The notes below the pieces were generated by a model. It searched no databases and had not been told where the DNA came from. It worked only from the letters and a program-made list of their open reading frames with translations. 64,000 nucleotides of DNA from PALSA-612 sp963846915 (GTDB lineage: Bacteria > Actinomycetota > Thermoleophilia > Gaiellales > Gaiellaceae), in contig CAWJXV010000008.1 of the NCBI GenBank assembly GCA_963846915.1, positions 215,361 through 279,360 of the forward strand, read 5' to 3'. A program made the position numbers and the translations under genes. Shown piece by piece: positions 32,752 through 42,878 of the stretch (within the stretch, counting starts at the first letter, position 1; each line of letters starts with the position of its first letter).

Positions 32752-34457
32752 GTGCTCTCCTCGATCGGTGACAGGGTGGGCTGGCGGCCCGGCGTGCCGA
32801 ACTTTCGGAACCGGTCGTAGCGGCGCTCGAGCAACTCGTCCGGCGGGACGCCGAGCAGGTCGTTGAGGGACGCGAGGATGGCGGCCTTGACGTTCGCCGC
32901 GGTCGCGACCGGATCCGTGTGCGCACCGCCTTCCGGCTCCGGCACCACCGCATCCATGATCCCGAGACGAAGCAGGTCGGGTGCGGTCAGGCGCAGCGCC
33001 TCGGCGGCACGCGGCGCCTGGGCCGCGTCCTTGAACAGGATCGTCGAGCACCCCTCCGGGCTGATGACCGAGTAGTAGGAGTTCTCCATCATCAGAACGC
33101 GGTCGCCGACCGCAAGTGCGAGCGCCCCGCCGCTCCCTCCCTCTCCGGTCACGAGCACCACGACCGGAACCGGTAGACGTGACAGCTCCATGATGCTCTC
33201 GGCGATCGCGATCGACTGACCGCGTTCCTCCGCGCCGATGCCGGGGTAGGCGCCCGGTGTGTCCACGAAGGTCACGACCGGCATCCCGAACCGGGCAGCG
33301 TGGTGCATGAGGCGCACGCCTTTCCGGTAGCCCTCCGGGTTCGGCATGCCGAAGTTCCGCTCCATCATCTCGCTCGTCGTGTGGCCTTTCTGGTGGCCGA
33401 TCACGACGACGGCCAGGTCGCCGAGACGCGCGATGCCGCCGACGATGGAGGCGTCCTCGTGGAAGAGCCTGTCGCCGTACAGCTCCTGGAAGTCGTCGAA
33501 GACGAATCCGACGTACTCGAGCGTGTTCGGGCGCTCCTGGTTGCGGGCCAGCTGGACGACGTCCCAGGCCGGACGCCGCTCCAGGCCGTCGGCGTCCGAG
33601 ACGGGCGGAGTCCCTTCGGGCTCGGGCAGGCCGTCGCCCGAGAGGGTATGGAGCTCGAGCAGCTTCGCGACGACACCGCGCAGGTTCTCCCTCGGGGCGA
33701 GCACGTCGAGCATGCCGTGCTCGAGCAGGAACTCGGCCGTCTGGAATCCTTCGGGGAGCTGTTGCCGGATCGTCTGCTCGATCACCTTCGGCCCTGCGAA
33801 ACCGACGTAGGCACGCGGTTCGGCGATCAACACGTCGCCCAGGGTCGCAAACGACGCGCTGACGCCGCCGTAGGTCGGATCGGTGAGCAGGCACATGGTC
33901 AGCACGCCTTGCTCGTGCAAGCGTGCGAACGCCTGGCTCGTCTTCGCCATTTGCATGAGAGAGACGCAGCCCTCCTGCATCCGCGCCCCGCCCGAGGTGC
34001 AGATCACGAGCAGCGGCTGTTGTCGCTCCAGTGCCAACTCGGCCGCTCGCGTGATCGCCTCACCGACACCGCTGCCCATGCTGCCGCCGATGAAGGCGAA
34101 GTTCATGGCCGCGACGACGAGTGGATGCCCGTCGACCGTCCCGGTGCCGAAGACGACGCCCTCACGCTTGCCGGTCTTCCGCTGCGCGTCCTCGATCCGC
34201 TGCGCGTACGGCTTGGAGTCGGCGAACCCGAGCACGTCGAGCGGCTCGAGGTCGCCGCTCAGATCCTCGAAGCTGTCCGCGTCGAGCAGCAGCTCGAGCC
34301 GCGTCTCCACGGGGAGGCGGAAGTGGTGGTTGCACTCCGGACACACGCCCATGTTGCGCCTGAGGCGCTTGTAGTAGACGAAGGCGTCACAGTTGGGACA
34401 CTTCGTCCACTGGACGTCTGTGCCGGGAGTCGGCGGGGCTACGGCTTCAGATGCCAA
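32748..34457 (-). CDS. accDA: Fused acetyl-CoA carboxylase carboxyltransferase (beta-alpha)
   Basis: 569 residues joining AccD and AccA in one chain. The N-terminal zinc ribbon has CPNC and CPEC, then the beta-subunit core (ICTSGGARMQEG, MTDPTYGG-like LLTDPTYGGVSASFA). From about residue 285 the alpha subunit follows (VGFVFDDFQELYGDRLFHED, FVDTPGAYPGIGAEERGQ, TGEGGSGGALALAVG). It transfers carboxyl from biotin to acetyl-CoA. No ATG or GTG fits before the zinc ribbon; TTG 34457, three bases after GGAGG, is the best start and overlaps the upstream TPR gene by 11 bases. Such fusions occur in some actinobacteria. Confidence 0.92.
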   Translation of the reverse strand: MASEAVAPPTPGTDVQWTKCPNCDAFVYYKRLRRNMGVCPECNHHFRLPVETRLELLLDADSFEDLSGDLEPLDVLGFADSKPYAQRIEDAQRKTGKREGVVFGTGTVDGHPLVVAAMNFAFIGGSMGSGVGEAITRAAELALERQQPLLVICTSGGARMQEGCVSLMQMAKTSQAFARLHEQGVLTMCLLTDPTYGGVSASFATLGDVLIAEPRAYVGFAGPKVIEQTIRQQLPEGFQTAEFLLEHGMLDVLAPRENLRGVVAKLLELHTLSGDGLPEPEGTPPVSDADGLERRPAWDVVQLARNQERPNTLEYVGFVFDDFQELYGDRLFHEDASIVGGIARLGDLAVVVIGHQKGHTTSEMMERNFGMPNPEGYRKGVRLMHHAARFGMPVVTFVDTPGAYPGIGAEERGQSIAIAESIMELSRLPVPVVVLVTGEGGSGGALALAVGDRVLMMENSYYSVISPEGCSTILFKDAAQAPRAAEALRLTAPDLLRLGIMDAVVPEPEGGAHTDPVATAANVKAAILASLNDLLGVPPDELLERRYDRFRKFGTPGRQPTLSPIEEST

Positions 34458-35325
34458 CGGCCTCCAGATGCAGTCTCCGATGCTCGAGCCGCGAATCGGC
34501 GAGTGCGCGCTCGACCTCCTCTCGCGGGGGAGCCTGCCGGTCGGGCTCACCGAACACCTGCGCGACGACGAAGGCGAGCACGTCGGTCGTCCGGCCGAGC
34601 CGGTCGACGCGCGTCGCCTCGACCGCGAGATCGAGAGCCCGGCGCCAGCGCTCACGACGGGTCTCGATCTCGATCAGCGCGTGCAGGAGATACACCTCGT
34701 GCTCGGGATCGTCGTCGGCTCCGCGCGCGCGGCGGCACCCGGCCTCCGCGTCGTCCAGCCGATCGAGGTCGAGCGCGAGATCGACGACGTCCAGCGCGGC
34801 GGCCACGTCGTCGGGACGGGCATCGCTCAGCTCCTTCGCAACTGCGAGGCCGTCCTCGAGCCGCCCTGCGCGCCGGTAGACCTCGACCAGCGCCGGCAGG
34901 GCTTCCGTGTTGCCGGGCTCGTGCTCCCTGGCCTGCTCGAAGTACGGCAGCGCCTCCTCGACCCCCTCCGTTCCGAGTACGACGTGGCCGAGGTCGACGA
35001 GCACACGCGTGTCGCTCGGCCGGAGCTCGGTCGCCCGGCGAAACGCAGCACCGGCCTCCTGGAGGCGGCCCGAGAGCGTGAGCGCGCCGCCGAGCTCGCG
35101 CCAGGCATCGGGGTCGTCCGGAGCGGCCTCGGCGGCGCGTTCCAGATAGCCGATCGCCTCCGGGTCGTCCAGCTCGAGCCCGGACAGGCCTGCCACCCGG
35201 AGCAGCTCGGAATCGTCGGGGCGATCCGCGAGGGCCGCCACTGCCTTGTCGAGCGCGCCCCGAAAGTCGCCCGTGTCGTAGCTCGCGCGCGCATCATCGG
35301 CAACCGGGTCGCTCGCCGTCGCCAT
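34447..35325 (-). CDS. Tetratricopeptide repeat protein
   Basis: 292 residues of helical repeats with the TPR spacing, for example DDPDAWRELGGALTLSGRLQ followed by a second repeat, and EPGNTEALPALVEVYRRAG. There is no signal peptide or membrane helix, so it is a cytosolic scaffold or adaptor. It overlaps the start of accDA, which suggests cotranslation with the carboxylase. No Shine-Dalgarno site is visible before the ATG. A specific partner cannot be read from the sequence. Confidence 0.82.
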   Translation of the reverse strand: MATASDPVADDARASYDTGDFRGALDKAVAALADRPDDSELLRVAGLSGLELDDPEAIGYLERAAEAAPDDPDAWRELGGALTLSGRLQEAGAAFRRATELRPSDTRVLVDLGHVVLGTEGVEEALPYFEQAREHEPGNTEALPALVEVYRRAGRLEDGLAVAKELSDARPDDVAAALDVVDLALDLDRLDDAEAGCRRARGADDDPEHEVYLLHALIEIETRRERWRRALDLAVEATRVDRLGRTTDVLAFVVAQVFGEPDRQAPPREEVERALADSRLEHRRLHLEAVGI

Positions 35326-35347
35326 TAGCCCGCGAGCATAGGTGCAA

Positions 35348-36022
35348 TCACGATCGCAGTCCAGAGCCGGCGGACGCCAGGGCCTCGCCGGCGGCCACGA
35401 CGAGCTTCGCGGCGGCGTCGAGCGGAAGCGTGTCCGTGCTCACGACGAGGTCGTAGTGTGCGGGCAGCTCTTCCTTGACCCCGTAGAAGCGCTTGAGGTA
35501 GTCGGCTCTCGCCCGGTCCCCCCGCTCGACGAGCTTCGCGGCCTCGGTCTCACTCAGGCCTTCTTCCGTGAGCCGCTGCGTGCGCGGGGCCGGCGAGCCC
35601 GTGATCAGCACGCGCAAGACCTCGGATTTGCCCGCGAGAGCGAACGAGGCGGCGTGGGCGACGATGACCACGTTCCCGCGCTCCGCCGTCTCGTGGATCG
35701 CCTGCTGGATCAGCTCGCGGTAGTCGTCGCTCGCGGACAGCGCCTCCGGCGGCTGCATGCCTCCGACGAAGATCGAGGCCCCGGCCATGCCGCCGGCCAG
35801 CTCTCTGAGGATCCGGCCGGCGAGCGACTTGCGCTCCTCGGCGTTCGCGACGAGGTCGGTCGGCACGTCCACGAGCGCGGCGGCCCGCTGCACGATCTCC
35901 TCGTCTACGTAGGCGAAGCCGAGCTCCTCGGCGACCGTCCGGCCGACGACCTCGCCGCCTGCGCCAAACGCGCGCGAGATGCAGACGACGCGAGGGGACT
36001 GCTTCGAGACCTGTTCTGGCAA
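35348..36022 (-). CDS. Cytidylate kinase-like family protein
   Basis: 224 residues. The N-terminal nucleotide-binding region reads VVCISRAFGAGGEVVGRTVAEEL, in place of the classical P-loop, as in the cytidylate-kinase-like family. VVIVAHAASFAL and RVLITGSPAPRTQRL follow the kinase core order. The substrate is not known for most members. The start is TTG 36022, six bases from GGAGG. It sits just upstream of the TPR gene on the same strand with a 22-base gap. Confidence 0.8.
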   Translation of the reverse strand: MPEQVSKQSPRVVCISRAFGAGGEVVGRTVAEELGFAYVDEEIVQRAAALVDVPTDLVANAEERKSLAGRILRELAGGMAGASIFVGGMQPPEALSASDDYRELIQQAIHETAERGNVVIVAHAASFALAGKSEVLRVLITGSPAPRTQRLTEEGLSETEAAKLVERGDRARADYLKRFYGVKEELPAHYDLVVSTDTLPLDAAAKLVVAAGEALASAGSGLRS

Positions 36023-36074
36023 TGGAGACCTCCGGTTCAGGCGGCGCGACCGGACCGGCCCGCCGCGTGTCGAT

Positions 36075-36608
36075 TCAGTCGTCGTGAAGCGCCGCGTACT
36101 GGCCGCCGTGGAACACGAGCGGACGGACCGAAGAGTCCGCGCCGAGGCCGAGGACCTCGCCGATGAAGATGAGGTGATCGCCCGCCTCGTGCTTGCTCGT
36201 GACCCGGCAGTCGAGGTACGCCGCCGACCGTTCGAGGATCGGAGCCCCGGTCACGGCCGTGAAGTGCGGCAACTCGGTGAACGCGGCCCGACCTGACGGC
36301 CGCTCGCGAGATGCGAAGAAGCGCGAGATCGGCTCCTGGTGCTGGCCGAGGACGTTGACCGCGAAGACCCCGTTCCGCTCGATCGTCTCGGCTCCGACCG
36401 TCCCGCTGATCACGCAGATGAGCACGAGCGGCGGATCGAGCGAGACCGACGAGAAGGCGTTGGCCGTCATCCCGTACACGTCGTCGTCGCCCTCGCCGCA
36501 GGTCGTGATCACGGTCACCCCGGTCGCGAAGGCCCCGATCGTGTTCCTGAACTCGCCCCCGCCGAACTCCTGTCGCGCGACGGGTGCGTCGGCTGCCGGC
36601 AAGGCCAC
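36075..36608 (-). CDS. Flavin reductase-like protein
   Basis: 177 residues of the flavin reductase-like FMN-binding split barrel: FRNTIGAFATGVTVITT, GMTANAFSSVSLDPPLVLICV, and the C-terminal DHLIFIGEVLGLG. Such proteins reduce free FMN or FAD with NAD(P)H and hand it to two-component monooxygenases or flavin halogenases. The start is GTG behind GGGAG. It is 10.7 kb from halogenase C, with no two-component monooxygenase nearby, so it is the best candidate in the window for making FADH2 for the halogenase-like proteins. That link is inferred. Confidence 0.85.
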   Translation of the reverse strand: MALPAADAPVARQEFGGGEFRNTIGAFATGVTVITTCGEGDDDVYGMTANAFSSVSLDPPLVLICVISGTVGAETIERNGVFAVNVLGQHQEPISRFFASRERPSGRAAFTELPHFTAVTGAPILERSAAYLDCRVTSKHEAGDHLIFIGEVLGLGADSSVRPLVFHGGQYAALHDD

Positions 36609-36623
36609 TCTCCCGTCCCTTCC

Positions 36624-37490
36624 TCAGCCGACGATCGTGTGGCCGCGTTCCTCCAGACGCTGCTGGATGACGCGGTCGAAGTCACCGGTCGTGCCCATCG
36701 ACTGGGCGACCAGCGAGCGGAAGACGTCGCGTTCCATCGCGAACAGCGTCGTGGGCTTCACCGCGCGCACGGTCGCCACGCGAGGTGCGTCCCTGAGGAT
36801 GGCGATCTCGCCGAAGAACTGCCCTTTCCCGAGAGTCGCGAGCCGGCGCGTCTTGCCATCCGAGTCCCGGACGACCTCGACCTCGCCGTCGACGACGATG
36901 AAGAACTTGTCGGCGGGCGCGCCCTGGCGCACGATCACGTCGCCCTCGGGAACTTCGAGCGTCCGCAGCTGCGCCTCGACGGTCTCGACCTCCTCCTGCG
37001 GCAGGTCGTGGAAGATGCTGTAGACCAGATCCCGGTGGTAGGCGATGCCGGGGCCCTCGTCGCCGGCCGCGGACGTGTTGTCGATGAACTGGAGCCGGGT
37101 CGGGATGATCCTGAAGAACGCGAGCTCGGTCGAGAGCGACCCGGCGAGCGACGGGAACTTCTGCTCGAAGGTGGCGACAATCCGGTCGATGTCGGCCGAG
37201 TCGAGCAGGACCTGGCAGTTGCCGGCGCCCTGGATGCCCTTCGTCTGCTGCCAGTCCGAGGCGTACTCGTCGATCGCGAACGAGACGAGAGGGTTCTGAC
37301 CCATGTGCTGGGCGGTCGTCGTGTCCGGCCGCGTCCAGACATAAAGCGCCGAGCCGTCGTCCACGTAGACGAGCGTCGTCGCGAGCGGCACGGCTCCCGG
37401 GGACGAGGTCGCGAGGGTCATCGTCTTCTGCTCGTGTATGTACTCGAGCACGTGCGGGGGCACATCCATGCTGGGGATCTCGTTGGCCAT
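36624..37490 (-). CDS. PNPOx-like domain fused to cyclic nucleotide-binding domain
   Basis: 288 residues. Residues 1-135 are a pyridoxamine-phosphate-oxidase-like split barrel (MTLATSSPGAVPLATTLVY, ALYVWTRPDTTTAQHMGQNP). Residues about 165-280 form a cyclic nucleotide-binding domain (GDVIVRQGAPADKFFIVVDG, LGKGQFFGEIAILRDAPRVATV with the phosphate-binding cassette). There is no DNA-binding helix-turn-helix, so this is not a Crp-type regulator. A cyclic nucleotide could regulate the flavin- or heme-binding domain. The ATG is four bases after GGGAGGG. It lies 15 bases upstream of the flavin reductase gene. Confidence 0.85.
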   Translation of the reverse strand: MANEIPSMDVPPHVLEYIHEQKTMTLATSSPGAVPLATTLVYVDDGSALYVWTRPDTTTAQHMGQNPLVSFAIDEYASDWQQTKGIQGAGNCQVLLDSADIDRIVATFEQKFPSLAGSLSTELAFFRIIPTRLQFIDNTSAAGDEGPGIAYHRDLVYSIFHDLPQEEVETVEAQLRTLEVPEGDVIVRQGAPADKFFIVVDGEVEVVRDSDGKTRRLATLGKGQFFGEIAILRDAPRVATVRAVKPTTLFAMERDVFRSLVAQSMGTTGDFDRVIQQRLEERGHTIVG

Positions 37491-37628
37491 TGTCCCTCCC
37501 TCTCCTCGCGATCGGTTCGTGGTCGTGGATTCTGGCAGCTGCGTCGATCGAGCGTGTCGTCCCGTGACGGGCACCCGGCAACCTAGCACCGCCTCCGCGG
37601 CTCGGTAGACGCGGCGGGACGGCGCTTC

Positions 37629-39471
<1,843 letters not shown>

Positions 39472-39488
<17 letters not shown>

Positions 39489-39903
39489 CGGCGGTCTTGA
39501 GTCGGCGTGCCTCGGTCTGCAGCACGTGGAGCATCACCAGAGGAAACCCGAGGAGGAAGCGTCTGACGTCCTGCGCGGGAACGACAAGGCAACGCGTTGG
39601 CGCGCGTGCGAGGACGTCGGCGACCGTCGGCTCTCCGAGCAGGGCCGAGATCTCGCCGAAGAAGCTCCCGCGCGAGAGCACTGCGAGCTCCTCGCCGTCG
39701 TAGACGACGCCGATCTCGCCTTCCACGATCATGTACAGGCCCACCTCGTCCTGCCCCCGTCGGACGATCCAGTCCCCCTCACCGAACGTGGCCTCGCCGG
39801 TCATCCCGACGAGAGTCTGAAGCTCGGAGCGGTCGAGGCCGGCGAAGAGCGCCAGCCTGGAGAGCCCGTCCAGCAGCTCGGGCTCCGGCTCGGCGTCGGT
39901 CAC
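39472..39903 (-). CDS. Cyclic nucleotide-binding domain protein
   Basis: 143 residues making a single Crp-type sensor domain: LFAGLDRSELQTLVGM, EGDWIVRRGQDEVGLYMIVEG, VLSRGSFFGEISALLGEPTVADV with the phosphate-binding cassette. There is no effector domain. The GTG start lies four bases from the pta stop, so it is likely cotranscribed with opcA and pta and may adjust that pathway through protein contacts. Confidence 0.85.
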
Positions 39904-39907
39904 CGGC

Positions 39908-41980
39908 TCACCCGCCGCCCTGGGCCTGGATCGCCGTGATCGCCACCGTGTTCACGATGTCCGTCACGGTGCACCCCCGGCTCAGGTCGTTCACCGGCCG
40001 GCGCAGCCCCTGCAGCACGGGGCCGATGGCCACGGCGTTGGCCGAACGCTGGACCGCCTTGTACGCCACGTTCCCCGTCTCGAGGTCGGGGAAGACGAAG
40101 ACGGTCGCATGTCCCGCGACCTCGCTTTCCGGCAGCTTGAGCTTCGCGACGGTCGCGTCGACCGCGGCGTCGTACTGGATCGGGCCCTCGACCTTGAGGT
40201 CGGGGCGGCGCTCGCGGACGACGTCGGTCGCTCGCCGGACGGCGTCGACGTCCTCGCCCTTCCCGGACTCGCCGGTCGAGTAGGAGAGCATCGCGATGCT
40301 CGGGTCGATTCCGAACTCGCCTGCCGTCTCCGCGGAGCTGATCGCGATGTCCGCGAGCTGATCGGGGTCCGGCTTCGGGTTGACGGCACAGTCGCCGTAC
40401 ACGAGCACGCGATCGGAGAGACACATGAGAAAGACACTCGAGACCACGGAGACACCATCGCGGGCGCCGATGATCTGGAACGCGGGCCTGATCGTCTCGG
40501 CGGTCGTGTGTGCAGCGCCCGAGACCATGCCGTCGACTGCTCCCGATTGCACCATCATCGTGCCGAAGTAGCTCGGGTCGGCGAGCGCGTCGAGCGCAGC
40601 CTCCTCGGTGACTCCGCGGTGCTTGCGGAGCTCGAAGAAGGCCGCCGCGTACTCCTCGCGGAGCGGCGAGTCCAGCGGGTTCAGGATCTCCACGTCCTCG
40701 AGGTCTGCTCCGAGCTCGGCGGCGCGCACTCTCACCCGGTCCGGGTCGCCGAGGATCGTGAGGCGCACGACTCCCCGGCGCAGGAGGATGTCGGCGGCGG
40801 ACAGGACACGATCGTCGTCACTCTCGGGGAGGACGATGTGCTTGACCGAGGCCCTTGCACGTTCGATCAGCTCGTACTCGAACATGATCGGCGTCATCCG
40901 CCGCGGTCGCTCGACGGCGATGCGTCGGCCGAGCTCGGTGCTGTCGACGCTGGCCTCGAAGAGTCCGAGCGCCCTCGCGATCTTGCGCTCGTCACCGGAC
41001 CGGATCAGCGGCCTGACGGTCTCGACCGCCGCGGCCACCTCGTGCGTGAGTTGCGGCGACTCCAGAACGGCGAACGGCGCTCGCTCGAGCAGCCGCCGGA
41101 CAGAGTCGCCGAGTGGATATCCCCCGGTCAGAACGACACCCGCCACGCTCGGAATCTCGGGCGACACGGTCGAAGCGATCGTCGCGACGAGGATGTCGGG
41201 GCGGTCGCCGGGCACGATCACGAGGGCGTTCTCGATCAGGACGTCGATGAAGTGCTCGACGCTCATCGCTCCGACCCGGACGTCTTGGACCTCGCGCTGG
41301 AGCGCTTCCGGCCGCCCCGATAGCCGAGTGGCGCCGAGCGCCTGTGCTACCTCCGCGACGGTCGGGCAGGCGAGGGCCGGATCCTCAGGGATCATGAACA
41401 CGGGCTCGGCTCCGTCCGCCGCGCCCTGCTCGAGCAGCGTGGCGACCTCGTCCATGTCGTCCGGGTTCACTCGGTTGACGACGACACCGAAGATCGTGCA
41501 CCCCTTGTGCGCCAGGGACTCTCTCGCCACACGCACCGCCGCGTCGGTCGCCGCGGGGGTCGACCCTGCCTTGACGACGACGAGGACAGGCGCGCCCAGC
41601 TCGTTCGCCAGGTCAGCGTTCAGCCCGAAGTCGAGCGCCGGAGCGGCGCCCGTGAAGTCGGTCCCCTCGCAGACGACGAAATCGCACGTGCGCTCGAGCG
41701 CCTTGTAGGCCTCGACAACGCGTGCCCGCAGCACCTCGTAGTCTCCGGTCGCGCTCGCCACGGCCTCGGTGAGCCCGTACATCTCCGCAGGCGAAGCCGA
41801 GAGCCTGTAGCGGCTGCGCATGAGCTCGATCTGCGGATCGGGCTCGTCCGGTGACGCCACGATGGGCCGGAAGAACCCGAGCCGCTCGACACGTCCCGAG
41901 AGAAGCTCGCCCACGCCGAGCGCGACGATTGACTTGCCGCTCTGAGGCTCCATGGCCGTGATGTACAGATTGCGAGCCAC
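39908..41980 (-). CDS. pta: Phosphate acetyltransferase (long, P-loop-DRTGG form)
   Basis: 690 residues: an N-terminal P-loop domain (ITAMEPQSGKSIVALG), a middle DRTGG-type domain, and a C-terminal phosphotransacetylase domain (KHIVLPESDDDRVLSAADIL, MVQSGAVDGMVSGAAHTTAETIRP, ETGNVAYKAVQRSANAVAIGPVLQG). It interconverts acetyl-CoA and acetyl phosphate. GTG 41980, 13 bases after the opcA stop, is the first start that keeps the P-loop strand. No acetate kinase gene is seen in the window. It could balance acetyl-CoA for the carboxylase operon. Confidence 0.94.
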   Translation of the reverse strand: MARNLYITAMEPQSGKSIVALGVGELLSGRVERLGFFRPIVASPDEPDPQIELMRSRYRLSASPAEMYGLTEAVASATGDYEVLRARVVEAYKALERTCDFVVCEGTDFTGAAPALDFGLNADLANELGAPVLVVVKAGSTPAATDAAVRVARESLAHKGCTIFGVVVNRVNPDDMDEVATLLEQGAADGAEPVFMIPEDPALACPTVAEVAQALGATRLSGRPEALQREVQDVRVGAMSVEHFIDVLIENALVIVPGDRPDILVATIASTVSPEIPSVAGVVLTGGYPLGDSVRRLLERAPFAVLESPQLTHEVAAAVETVRPLIRSGDERKIARALGLFEASVDSTELGRRIAVERPRRMTPIMFEYELIERARASVKHIVLPESDDDRVLSAADILLRRGVVRLTILGDPDRVRVRAAELGADLEDVEILNPLDSPLREEYAAAFFELRKHRGVTEEAALDALADPSYFGTMMVQSGAVDGMVSGAAHTTAETIRPAFQIIGARDGVSVVSSVFLMCLSDRVLVYGDCAVNPKPDPDQLADIAISSAETAGEFGIDPSIAMLSYSTGESGKGEDVDAVRRATDVVRERRPDLKVEGPIQYDAAVDATVAKLKLPESEVAGHATVFVFPDLETGNVAYKAVQRSANAVAIGPVLQGLRRPVNDLSRGCTVTDIVNTVAITAIQAQGGG

Positions 41981-41993
41981 GCGATTCGTGACT

Positions 41994-42878
41994 CTACGTC
42001 GCAGACGAGGGACGTTCGTCGATCTTCTGGCCGGCGGCATCGACTACGGCCCTGGCGGCCTGCTCGTAGATCGGGTCTCGCGCCAGTCTGTCGAGCTCAC
42101 GCGAGAGAAGCTCGCTCGGAGTCTCGTCTTCCCCCAACTCGGGAACCGAGACATCGAGGTCGTCGGCGGCCACCCGTTCGATCGTCGGCGCGGCGTCGAG
42201 CTCCAGGCGGACGGCGTGGCCGAGCCGCGCCCTGAGCCAGGCGGCGAGGAGGAGCGCATCGGCTGTCGGGCCGCGGACGGAGAGATCGCTGAGATCGGTG
42301 ATCCCGGGCCAGCGGTCCGCGAGAGCCTGCCGCCAGCCCTCGGTCCGGGCCCAGGCAATGTCGGACACGGCCACCTTCTCGAAGTAGGAGACGAGCCGGG
42401 CATAGGCCTCGGGCAGATCCGGCCACTCGCTCGAGTCGATCACGAGCCGGTCCACGACGTCCACGAGGCTCTCGAACTCCTGCTCCCCGAACAGCGGACG
42501 TCCACGCCAGCGAAGGAATACGGGGAGGTTCGGCCGAAGCAAGGGCAGCACCAGGCTCGCCGCCGCCCTGACGCGGCTCCCGCCGAGCCGGAGCGTGATC
42601 ACCTCGGAGCACACCTCCCGTCCGAGGTTCGCCGGCCGGACGTTCTCGAGACGCACGTCCGACTCGACACCGTCGACGGCGCTCGGAGCAGGAACGAGGA
42701 GGATGGTGCGTGAGGGATGACGCTCGCTCAGCCCCGAGAGGGTCGTCAGCGCGGCATCCAGCCACTCCTCGGGGACCCAGGCGATGTGGTTCATCGTGGT
42801 CGTCCGGACGAGCGAAGCGCCGCGGTCCTCCTCCCGAAGAGCCGCCAGCGCCCGCTCGATGTCGACCGTGATCGACAT
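41994..42878 (-). CDS. opcA: Glucose-6-phosphate dehydrogenase assembly protein OpcA
   Basis: 294 residues. The family is recognised by the region NLGREVCSEVITLRLGGS, LPLLRPNLPVFLRWRG and the surrounding order; OpcA activates G6PDH in cyanobacteria and actinobacteria. Its ATG overlaps the TGA of zwf (ATGA), so the partners are translationally coupled, which agrees with a complex. The paired OpcA-Zwf arrangement is one reason to place this DNA in Actinomycetota. Confidence 0.9.
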   Translation of the reverse strand: MSITVDIERALAALREEDRGASLVRTTTMNHIAWVPEEWLDAALTTLSGLSERHPSRTILLVPAPSAVDGVESDVRLENVRPANLGREVCSEVITLRLGGSRVRAAASLVLPLLRPNLPVFLRWRGRPLFGEQEFESLVDVVDRLVIDSSEWPDLPEAYARLVSYFEKVAVSDIAWARTEGWRQALADRWPGITDLSDLSVRGPTADALLLAAWLRARLGHAVRLELDAAPTIERVAADDLDVSVPELGEDETPSELLSRELDRLARDPIYEQAARAVVDAAGQKIDERPSSAT

